Below are positions 55,685-63,128 of a stretch of 64,000 nucleotides of DNA, one piece after another. Under the pieces are notes generated by a model. It ran no database searches. It was not told the DNA's origin and worked only from the letters and a program-made list of their open reading frames with translations. The stretch spans positions 1 through 64,000 of the forward strand of contig JAEZUM010000058.1 of NCBI GenBank assembly GCA_023421075.1. Direction: 5' to 3'. A program made the translations under genes and the position numbers. The DNA is from Bacillota bacterium. GTDB taxonomy: Bacteria > Bacillota > Clostridia > Lachnospirales > Lachnospiraceae. Position 1 is the stretch's first letter. Each line of letters starts with the position of its first letter.

Positions 55685-58558
55685 ATGGCTGTTCGTACCA
55701 GCATTGAAATAGCAGGAGCAAAGCAGAACAATCTGAAGAATATTTCCTTAGAGATTCCGAGGGATAAGCTTACCGTCATTACCGGAGTATCCGGTTCCGG
55801 CAAGTCCTCTCTGGCCTTTGATGTGCTTTACGGAGAAGGGCAGAGACGCTTCCTTGACTCGATATCGAATTTTGCCAAGAGCCGTATCAGTCAATTGAAG
55901 AAGGCTAAGGTTGACTATATTAAAGGACTTTCACCGGTAATCGCTATCGAGCAGAAGAAGGGGAATAACAATCCCAGGTCTACGGTCGGAACGGTTACGG
56001 ACATCAATGATTACCTAAGACTTCTATATGCCACCGCCGGAGTCGGACGTTGCCCGGAATGTGGTAAGGAGCTGGAGCAATTGACTGCTGCCCAGATCGC
56101 GGAGCATATCTCGACACTACCTGTTGGTACGGTGATTGAGCTTAGGGCTCCGGTTTATAAGATCTATGGCGAGGATTATAATTTTACCTTTCAGAACCTT
56201 CGTGAGAAGGGTTATAAGAAGCTCTTGGTGGATGGAGAACCCTTCTCCCTGGCTGAGAAGAAAGAATTGGATGAGACGAAGGATTATTATATTGAGCTCA
56301 TCATTGACCGCTTTACACTGAAGAAGGATGCATATATTCAGATAACCAAATCCATTGAGGCAGCGATGCTGGCTCTGGAGGAGGATATTATGATTAAGGT
56401 GGAAGTGATCGGGGAGGTAGATCGATCCTTTTATGAGGGCTATGCCTGTCCGGAGCACCATATGTTCCTTTGCGATATGCAGCCCTTTCATTTCTCCTTT
56501 AACACCGGAGCCAGCGCCTGTCACACCTGTCTGGGAGTCGGGATGTCCTATGTAGTAGAGCCCAGATTCTTAATCGTAGCTCCGGAGAAGAGCATCAATA
56601 AAGGGGCACTGAAGAATACCGTATATAATGTGAACGGTAAGGACAGCTATCGTACCGTTATGATGTATAGTCTATCGGAACAGTATAACTTCAGCCTAGA
56701 TATTCCCTTCCGTGATCTGCCGAAGGAGATTCATGATATTATCTTCTTTGGTACCAAGGGTGAGCTTGTGAAGATGCAGCAGCCGCCCAACTCCGGCAAA
56801 CGGAACTGGATTGTCGGCAGGGAGATACCCTTCTGGGGATATGTGCATGAGCTGGAGCACTGGTATCGTCAATACATCCGTCGTACCTCAACGACGGAGG
56901 CGTTTGAACCAACCTTTATTAAGGAATGCATGATTGAGAAGATCTGTCCGGAGTGCAATGGAGCAAGACTTAAGAGACAGAGGCTTCAGGTCACCATAGG
57001 AGATAAGAATATCGATGAGTTGTGCAAGATGCAGCTGCCGCAGCTGCTGGAATTCTTGCAGAGGTTAAGCTTCAACGAGGATATCACAGATGTGGCGAGC
57101 TCCATCATCTATGAGATTAAGACAAGAATTCAGCTGTTAATCGACATCGGTCTTCATTATATTAATCTTAGCCGAAGGAGTGATAGTATCTCCGGAGGTG
57201 AGATGCAGCGAATTAAGATGTCTACACAGATCAGCAGTGAGCTTATGGGTATGCTCTATGTAATGGATGAACCCAGCATTGGTCTACATCCCAGAGATTC
57301 TGACCGAGTGATCGAGACAATGAAGAAGCTGAGAGACATCGGTAATACAGTGATTGTCGTGGAGCATGATATCGATACCATCAAGAATGCCGATCATATT
57401 GTAGAGATCGGACCCGGTCCCGGTATCCACGGAGGTAATATCGTAGCCAGTGGTACACTGGTTGATATTATGAGGGAGAAGACATCCGTCACAGGACAGT
57501 ATCTTTCCGGTACATTACAGATAGCGGTTCCGAAGAATAGAAGAAATCTTGGAGATAATTTCTTATCCATTCAGGGTGCAAGAGAAAATAACTTAAAGAA
57601 TGTGGACCTGGATATTCCGCTTGGGGTGTTTCTTTGTGTTACCGGTGTATCCGGATCCGGTAAGAGCTCCTTGATTAATGAAATATTATATAAGCAATTG
57701 AAGATCGATAAGACCTGTGCCAGGATCGTCCCGGGGGAACACGACTTTCTCTTCGGCTCCGAGCAGATTAATAATGTAATTAATATTGATCAAACGCCCA
57801 TCGGCAGGAACAGTAAGTCTAATCCGGCGACCTATATCGGAATATTTGATAAGATCCGCGATATCTTTGCAGCTCAGCCCGAGGCCATGGATAAGGGTTA
57901 TACCGCACTGGATTTTAGTCTGACCCATGCCAATGGGACCAGGTGCGAGCACTGTGCCGGGGATGGAATTATTGTGACAAACCTTCAGTTCATGGCAGAC
58001 ATCGAGACGATCTGTCCGATGTGTAAGGGAATGCGCTACAGTGAGGAAGGTCTGGAGATCAAATACCGTGGTAAGAATATTGCTGAAGTACTGGAGATGA
58101 CGGTAGAAGAGGCACTTGCCTTCTTTAAGGAGGATCATTATCTACGACATAAGTTAAGCATTATCAATGAACTTGGTCTTGGGTATCTCTGTCTTGGTCA
58201 GAGCTCCACCACCCTGTCCGGCGGGGAAGCGCAGAGAGTGAAGCTGGCTTATGAGCTGGCGAAGATTAAACGGGGAGCTCATAATCTGTATATTCTGGAT
58301 GAGCCGACAACCGGTTTACATCTGTCCGATATTGCAAAGCTTTTAGAGTGTTTGAACAAGCTGGTGGATCAGGGACACTCCGTTATTGTAATTGAGCATC
58401 ATCTGGATGTGATCAAATCGGCAGACTATATTATCGACTTAGGTCCTGAAGGAGGAAGCAAGGGTGGTTATATCGTTGCCGAAGGTACACCCGAGCAGGT
58501 AGCCAGAGTATCAGAATCATATACCGGCAGGTATTTGAAGGAACTTCTATTGGTATAG
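55685..58558 (+). CDS. UvrA-like ABC ATPase (UvrA2-type)
   Basis: This 957-residue tandem ABC protein has two Walker A sites (GVSGSGKSS near residues 34 and 655), two signatures (SISGGEMQR, TLSGGEAQR) and two Walker B sites (MDEPSIGLH, LDEPTTGLH). It differs from the housekeeping UvrA: the first zinc module is degenerate (CPEHH in place of CPxCG) and the length and sequence fit the UvrA2 group linked to drug or DNA-adduct tolerance. A separate housekeeping uvrA presumably exists elsewhere. ATG 55685 has GAAGTGAGG upstream. Its role next to a nucleotidyltransferase-like gene may be tolerance to a DNA-binding compound. Confidence 0.86.
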   Translation: MAVRTSIEIAGAKQNNLKNISLEIPRDKLTVITGVSGSGKSSLAFDVLYGEGQRRFLDSISNFAKSRISQLKKAKVDYIKGLSPVIAIEQKKGNNNPRSTVGTVTDINDYLRLLYATAGVGRCPECGKELEQLTAAQIAEHISTLPVGTVIELRAPVYKIYGEDYNFTFQNLREKGYKKLLVDGEPFSLAEKKELDETKDYYIELIIDRFTLKKDAYIQITKSIEAAMLALEEDIMIKVEVIGEVDRSFYEGYACPEHHMFLCDMQPFHFSFNTGASACHTCLGVGMSYVVEPRFLIVAPEKSINKGALKNTVYNVNGKDSYRTVMMYSLSEQYNFSLDIPFRDLPKEIHDIIFFGTKGELVKMQQPPNSGKRNWIVGREIPFWGYVHELEHWYRQYIRRTSTTEAFEPTFIKECMIEKICPECNGARLKRQRLQVTIGDKNIDELCKMQLPQLLEFLQRLSFNEDITDVASSIIYEIKTRIQLLIDIGLHYINLSRRSDSISGGEMQRIKMSTQISSELMGMLYVMDEPSIGLHPRDSDRVIETMKKLRDIGNTVIVVEHDIDTIKNADHIVEIGPGPGIHGGNIVASGTLVDIMREKTSVTGQYLSGTLQIAVPKNRRNLGDNFLSIQGARENNLKNVDLDIPLGVFLCVTGVSGSGKSSLINEILYKQLKIDKTCARIVPGEHDFLFGSEQINNVINIDQTPIGRNSKSNPATYIGIFDKIRDIFAAQPEAMDKGYTALDFSLTHANGTRCEHCAGDGIIVTNLQFMADIETICPMCKGMRYSEEGLEIKYRGKNIAEVLEMTVEEALAFFKEDHYLRHKLSIINELGLGYLCLGQSSTTLSGGEAQRVKLAYELAKIKRGAHNLYILDEPTTGLHLSDIAKLLECLNKLVDQGHSVIVIEHHLDVIKSADYIIDLGPEGGSKGGYIVAEGTPEQVARVSESYTGRYLKELLLV

Positions 58559-58613
58559 TGTCCCTATGGGATATCTAATATAGTGGGTAGTAGGAATAAA
58601 ATAGAGAAAAAGA

Positions 58614-58642
58614 GAAGCTGCATCTGGGGAGATGCAGCTTTT
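58614..58642 (+). terminator. Terminator of the UvrA-like operon
   Basis: The arms AAGCTGCATCT and AGATGCAGCTT enclose GGGG and are followed by TTTC. Confidence 0.88.
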
Positions 58643-58803
58643 CGCGTTAGGGGGATCCGGTTCCCACTTCGACGGTATACGACAAATATTTTATGTATGG
58701 TAATGCGCCAATTCTAATTCCTATCAGATTTATAGGATATGCACAAAAGAGTGGGTATAGACACAAAAAGAGTAGCCATTTTCACTATTTTTTCAAAAAA
58801 TGT

Positions 58804-58831
58804 TTTCAAATCGTACTTTCTGTGTTATACT
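58804..58831 (+). promoter_or_regulatory. Probable promoter of the ndh2 locus
   Basis: TTTCAA and TATACT are separated by 16 bp. The start would be near 58838. The 58559-58959 stretch holds no gene; it contains the terminator at 58614, this promoter, the Rex-like operator at 58886 and a small A/T-rich hairpin (GCAAATA...TATTTGC, 58906-58934) just before the ribosome site. Confidence 0.6.
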
Positions 58832-58885
58832 AATGACAACAATGTAACTTGGAATATTGGGGTTACTTATAAGTTATGTAAAAGA

Positions 58886-58903
58886 TTGTTACAAACTTAA
58901 CAA
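58886..58903 (+). promoter_or_regulatory. Rex-like redox operator
   Basis: TTGTTACAAACTTAACAA matches the Rex consensus TTGTTAANNNNTTAACAA at all but one fixed position and has perfect TTGTTA/TAACAA half-sites. Rex represses fermentation and NADH-linked genes when NADH is low. It lies downstream of the predicted start, where a bound protein would block elongation, and upstream of an NADH dehydrogenase gene. Confidence 0.75.
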
Positions 58904-58959
58904 TGGCAAATACGAAATTTTTCGTAAATATTTGCATGAAAAAACAGTAAGGAGCAAAC

Positions 58960-61041
58960 ATGGAGAAGAAGATAGTTATTGTCGGCGCCGGATATGCCGG
59001 TATTCTGACAGCAAAAAAATTGGCAAAGCAATTCAAAAAACGGAAGGATGTCAGTATCACCATTATTGACAAGAATCCATTCCACACTATGCTTACTGAG
59101 CTTCATGAAGTTGCAGCGAATCGTGTGGACGAAGAAAGTATTAAGATCAGTCTTAAGAAGGTATTTGCCGGTCGCCGTGTTAATGTTAAGATGGATACGG
59201 TTACCACAATTGATTTCGAGAAGAAAGCAGTTGTGGCAGAGAACGAGACTTATTCCTATGATTACTTAGTATTGGCAGCTGGTTCAAAGCCTACCTTCTA
59301 TGGAGTTCCGGGAGCTGAGGAATTTACCTTCAAGCTATGGTCCTATGAGGATGCAGTTGTACTTAGAGATCATATTCATAATACCTTCCGTATTGCTTCC
59401 TGCGAGACAAATCAGGAAGAGAGAAGAAGATTACTTACCTTCTATGTAGTAGGTGCCGGCTTCACCGGTGTTGAGATGATCGGTGAATTAGCGGAGTATG
59501 TTCCGTTTTTATGTGAAAAATTTGACGTTGATCGTAAGGAAGTAACACTGGTTAACGTGGATGGTTTAAGCAGACCGATACCCAACCTGACAGAGAAGCT
59601 TTCGGCGAAGGTTGCCAGACGTCTTGAAAAGATGGGCGTTAAGCTCGTCATGAATGCCTTTGTTTCTAATATCGGACCTGATTTTATTGAATTGAAGCAG
59701 GGTGAGAAGGTTAATCATTACAAATCCGGAACAATTATCTGGGCTGCCGGTATCCAAAGTAATGATGTAATCCAGAAAACTGCAGATACTTTAGAGGTAA
59801 CTCGCGGTGGTCGCGTGCAGGTTGACGGTTATCTTCGTTCAACAAAGAACGACAATGTATATGTAATCGGCGATAACATGAATTATATCGCAGCAGGAGA
59901 AGAACGCCCGGTTCCTCAGATGGTTGAGAACTGTGAACAGAGTTCTCACACAGCGGCTCATAATATTGCGGTAGCAATTAAGGGTGAAGGCAAGTTAGAA
60001 GAGTACAAGCCGAAATTCCATGGTGTTATGGTTAGCATCGGTGGACGTTATGCAGTATGTCATGTAGGTCTTCCCGGTCATTTCTTCAGTATGCCGTCCT
60101 TCCTTGCGATGTTTGCAAAGCATTTTATTAATATTATATATTTTATTCAGGTATTAGGCTGGAACAAGGTTTTCCATTACTTGAAGATGGAAATCTTCAC
60201 AGTTCGTAACTGCAGAAGCTTTGTTGGCGGACATTTCTCCAATCGTACCCCCAGCTTCTTGTTAATGCCTCTTCGTGTTTGGCTTGGCGCTGTATGGTTA
60301 TTCGAAGGCATCATGAAGATCGTGGAAGGTTGGTTAACCGGTCCTAAGCTTACCGGTTTCTTTGGGGGAGCGAATGCTTGGTACAACAGTATTCTTTATC
60401 CTGCACCTGCCGGTGAGACCGATGCGGTATCTTCAGCAACGACCGCAGCAGCCGATGGTGTTGTTAAGGTAGCACAGATGGTTGCAACCAAAGCTTCTCA
60501 TGTAATACAGTTAACCGCTGACGCAACCTCCGGCGCTACAGGAACCACCGAAGGCGCAGTGGAAGGCGCAGCTGAAGCTGTGAAGCAGGCTGGACAGGTA
60601 TTCATTAATTTTGATTTCATTGGTTTATTTAAGGTTATCTTTTTAAGTGGTAAGCAGCTCTCCGAATCAAAAATCGGTGATTTTGCGTTCAAGCTCGATG
60701 TACCGCTCATGAATTGGTTTGTAGATAAGTTGATTTTACCTTACGATAATGTTCAGATTGCAATGCAGATCTTTATCGTAGTTGCAGAAATTATAATTGG
60801 TTTAGCACTAATGGGAGGATTATTCACAACTCCTGCAGCAGCTGTTTCTTTAGTTCTACAGTTCATGTTTGTATGTACCACCGGCTTATATCTGGGAACC
60901 TTCTGGATGATCTTCGCCGGAATCGCTGTTCTGATCGGAGCAGGTAGAACCTTAGGACTTGATTATTATGCAATGCCCGGGCTGAAGAAGCTGTGGAAGA
61001 AACTACCATTCGTCAGAAAGTGGTATATTTATAATGACTAA
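58960..61041 (+). CDS. ndh2: Type II NADH dehydrogenase fused to a DoxX-like membrane domain
   Basis: This 693-residue protein has an NDH-2 flavoprotein domain (1 to about 400): FAD-binding GAGYAG near 9, NADH-binding VVGAGFTGVEM near 162 and VYVIGDNMNY near 303. NDH-2 oxidises NADH on the cytoplasmic side and reduces a quinone. A C-terminal DoxX-like domain follows, with helices near 432-452, 597-622, 625-645 and 648-668. The loop between helices 1 and 2 (about 455-595) carries DAVSSATT (488-495) and DATSGAT (521-527), which resemble ApbE flavinylation motifs. AAGGAG precedes the ATG. It overlaps the polyprenyl synthase gene by eight bases. The extension and neighbours match Ndh2 of extracellular electron transfer loci. 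Confidence 0.9.
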   Translation: MEKKIVIVGAGYAGILTAKKLAKQFKKRKDVSITIIDKNPFHTMLTELHEVAANRVDEESIKISLKKVFAGRRVNVKMDTVTTIDFEKKAVVAENETYSYDYLVLAAGSKPTFYGVPGAEEFTFKLWSYEDAVVLRDHIHNTFRIASCETNQEERRRLLTFYVVGAGFTGVEMIGELAEYVPFLCEKFDVDRKEVTLVNVDGLSRPIPNLTEKLSAKVARRLEKMGVKLVMNAFVSNIGPDFIELKQGEKVNHYKSGTIIWAAGIQSNDVIQKTADTLEVTRGGRVQVDGYLRSTKNDNVYVIGDNMNYIAAGEERPVPQMVENCEQSSHTAAHNIAVAIKGEGKLEEYKPKFHGVMVSIGGRYAVCHVGLPGHFFSMPSFLAMFAKHFINIIYFIQVLGWNKVFHYLKMEIFTVRNCRSFVGGHFSNRTPSFLLMPLRVWLGAVWLFEGIMKIVEGWLTGPKLTGFFGGANAWYNSILYPAPAGETDAVSSATTAAADGVVKVAQMVATKASHVIQLTADATSGATGTTEGAVEGAAEAVKQAGQVFINFDFIGLFKVIFLSGKQLSESKIGDFAFKLDVPLMNWFVDKLILPYDNVQIAMQIFIVVAEIIIGLALMGGLFTTPAAAVSLVLQFMFVCTTGLYLGTFWMIFAGIAVLIGAGRTLGLDYYAMPGLKKLWKKLPFVRKWYIYND

Positions 61042-62011
61042 TGTGACAAAACAAGAAGTTAATATCGAACTGATCCGCTCAGAGGAAGCTCTGGAGTTGG
61101 TGAAGCAGGAAGTAGACAGAACGCTTTCCAAATCACCGCTGATAATTAGAGAATATACCAAGCATCTAATGTCCTCCAGAGGCAAGTTCATCCGCGCAGT
61201 CTCAGTACTGATTTGTGCTGAGGATGCAGAGGGAATGATCCATAAGAACGCAGTGAAGATTGCAGCAGCAATCGAGATACTGCATCTGGCGACTCTCGTT
61301 CATGATGATGTTATCGATAACGCTGAGCTTCGCCGGGGAGATGTAACCCTGCAGAAGAAGTATGGTAAGAAAACAGCAGTTATCTGTGGCGATTATCTGT
61401 TGAGTGTAGCACTTCGTATGGCTGCTTCCATTGAGAACAAGAAGGATTATCTGGATATGGCTTTGCCTGATTACGTCGGAAGGGTATGTTTAGGTGAATT
61501 GAACCAGCATGTTAATAATGGCAATATTGATCTATCCATTTTCCGTTATCTTAAGATTATTTCCGGTAAGACCGCTGCGCTCTTTGAAGCCTCGTTCTTC
61601 GCAGGTGCGATCTTTTCAAATTGCACCGAGGAGCAAGCGAAACGATATCGCCGTCTTGGGTTCTATATCGGTATGATATTCCAGTTATCCGATGATTGTA
61701 TTGATTTTGAAGAGACAGTAGAGGGTGCTAATAAACCGGTACAATCGGATTATGAGCAGGGAGTCATCACACTACCTCTGATTCATGCACTGTCCCAGCT
61801 CGGTGATTTTAAAGAAAAGGCAATGGCCCATGCAATCACCAGAGAAGAGATCAATGCAGCAGTAATTAAGACCGGAGGACTTCGGTTCACCAGACTTATG
61901 ATTGATAAGTTTTATAACAAATCAATGAGGATTATCGAGGAGCTGGCATTGCCTTCTCATAAGAAGGAACAGTTAATTAATGTATTAAGAAAAGCTTCCC
62001 GTTTATCCTAA
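61034..62011 (+). CDS. dmkB: Polyprenyl diphosphate synthase (DmkB-like)
   Basis: This 325-residue trans-prenyl diphosphate synthase has the two Asp-rich motifs, HDDVIDNAELRRGD (Asp94/95/98) and DDCIDFE (near 220), that bind Mg and diphosphate, plus the KTAALFE helix near 180. It elongates farnesyl or geranylgeranyl diphosphate to a long chain for quinone synthesis. It starts inside the ndh2 stop region. Its position with ndh2 and a UbiA gene suggests a dedicated demethylmenaquinone-type quinone, as DmkB in Listeria. The symbol is given by synteny. The product chain length is not readable. Confidence 0.88.
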   Translation: MTNVTKQEVNIELIRSEEALELVKQEVDRTLSKSPLIIREYTKHLMSSRGKFIRAVSVLICAEDAEGMIHKNAVKIAAAIEILHLATLVHDDVIDNAELRRGDVTLQKKYGKKTAVICGDYLLSVALRMAASIENKKDYLDMALPDYVGRVCLGELNQHVNNGNIDLSIFRYLKIISGKTAALFEASFFAGAIFSNCTEEQAKRYRRLGFYIGMIFQLSDDCIDFEETVEGANKPVQSDYEQGVITLPLIHALSQLGDFKEKAMAHAITREEINAAVIKTGGLRFTRLMIDKFYNKSMRIIEELALPSHKKEQLINVLRKASRLS

Positions 62012-62071
62012 GAATTTTATGACAACGTCAATACTAAAATAAATTATAAAGTCATACTGTTTCCTGACTCT

Positions 62072-62130
62072 TATATGCCCTGCATAGTGGGGCATATAGG
62101 ATGCGGAAAGCGGATGCCCGAAACGGCATC
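62072..62130 (+). promoter_or_regulatory. Paired hairpins in the leader of the prenyltransferase gene
   Basis: The arms ATATGCCC and GGGCATAT (62073-62097) and the arms GATGCC and GGCATC (62113-62130) make two stems separated by GGATGCGGAAAGCG-like sequence. The second stem ends directly before the GAGGGAG ribosome site, so it could control translation. No known riboswitch consensus is recognised. Confidence 0.5.
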
Positions 62131-62143
62131 GAGGGAGAAAGCT

Positions 62144-63049
62144 ATGATAAAGCGTTTTTTAGATTATGTTGAGATAAGGACGAAAATAACCAGTACCTTT
62201 GCATTTTTGATTACGATTGCTCTGTTGGTATATATGGGGCAGCCAATCAAATGGGGTCTTACGTTATTATTCTTTGCTTCTATGTTTCTGTTTGATTTGA
62301 CGACGACAGCCATCAATAATTATATTGATACGAAGAATAATCATCAGATCCTTCCGTTCCGACGTAGAACAGCACTCATAATTATCTATGTATTGTTCAC
62401 GGTCAGTGCAGTTTTAGGATTATTGCTTGCAGCTCGGACAGATATTGTTATCTTTCTGGTTGGCGGTTTATGCTTTTTATGCGGTGTGTTTTATACCTAC
62501 GGACCGGTGCCGATTTCCAGACAGCCTTTGGGAGAAGTACTATCAGGAGCCTTTTATGGTTTGTTAATACCGTTTATTATCCTGTACATTAATCTTCCGG
62601 CCGGTACTTTTTTAGACTTGAATGTTAATTTAAAAACAATATCCCTGGATTTGCAAGTAGTACCAATATTATCATTGCTGCTATTTGCCGTAGCACCCTT
62701 TGGTACGACTGCGAATATTATGCTTGCCAATAACATCTGTGATTTGGAGAAGGATATCGCGGTGAAGCGTCATACCTTACCGTATTATATAGGGAAAAAA
62801 GCACTATATCTTTTTGCTGCGCTTTATTATATAACCTACTTTGCAACGATTGTTATGGTGATTGTGGGAATTCTTTCCCCGATCTGTCTGTTATCATTGA
62901 TTACAATTATTCCGGTACAGAAAAATATTAATGTTTTCTTCAGGAAGCAGGATAAGGCAACCACCTTCCTGATGGCAATTAAGAATTATATCCTGATCAT
63001 GGGTGTTAATTCTCTTATGATTTTTATCAGTGCCTTCGTGGCATTGTAA
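62144..63049 (+). CDS. dmkA: UbiA/MenA-family prenyltransferase (DmkA-like)
   Basis: This 301-residue membrane protein has nine predicted helices and the UbiA motifs NNYIDTKNN near residue 58 and NICDLEKDIAVKRHTLP near 200. It transfers a polyprenyl chain to an aromatic acid, such as 1,4-dihydroxy-2-naphthoate. The start at ATG 62144 has GAGGGAG upstream; a longer frame from 62075 overlaps the leader hairpins. With the polyprenyl synthase before it and Ndh2 first in the row, it is the candidate DmkA of an extracellular electron transfer locus. It could instead be the cell's only MenA, but the other men genes are not here. Confidence 0.86.
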   Translation: MIKRFLDYVEIRTKITSTFAFLITIALLVYMGQPIKWGLTLLFFASMFLFDLTTTAINNYIDTKNNHQILPFRRRTALIIIYVLFTVSAVLGLLLAARTDIVIFLVGGLCFLCGVFYTYGPVPISRQPLGEVLSGAFYGLLIPFIILYINLPAGTFLDLNVNLKTISLDLQVVPILSLLLFAVAPFGTTANIMLANNICDLEKDIAVKRHTLPYYIGKKALYLFAALYYITYFATIVMVIVGILSPICLLSLITIIPVQKNINVFFRKQDKATTFLMAIKNYILIMGVNSLMIFISAFVAL

Positions 63050-63128
63050 TTCGATATTCATTCCATTACTCATGGAATTAATATAAATGTTACTCATTAT
63101 AATTTAACTCATTATGGAGGAAAGAACT

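Noticed and set aside
55685..58558. Housekeeping uvrA
   Set aside because: No uvrB or uvrC lies nearby, the first zinc module is degenerate and the sequence around the signature helices differs from UvrA1.
62075..62143. N-terminal extension of the prenyltransferase
   Set aside because: The segment overlaps two hairpins and has no ribosome site; the ATG at 62144 behind GAGGGAG begins a normal UbiA N-terminus.
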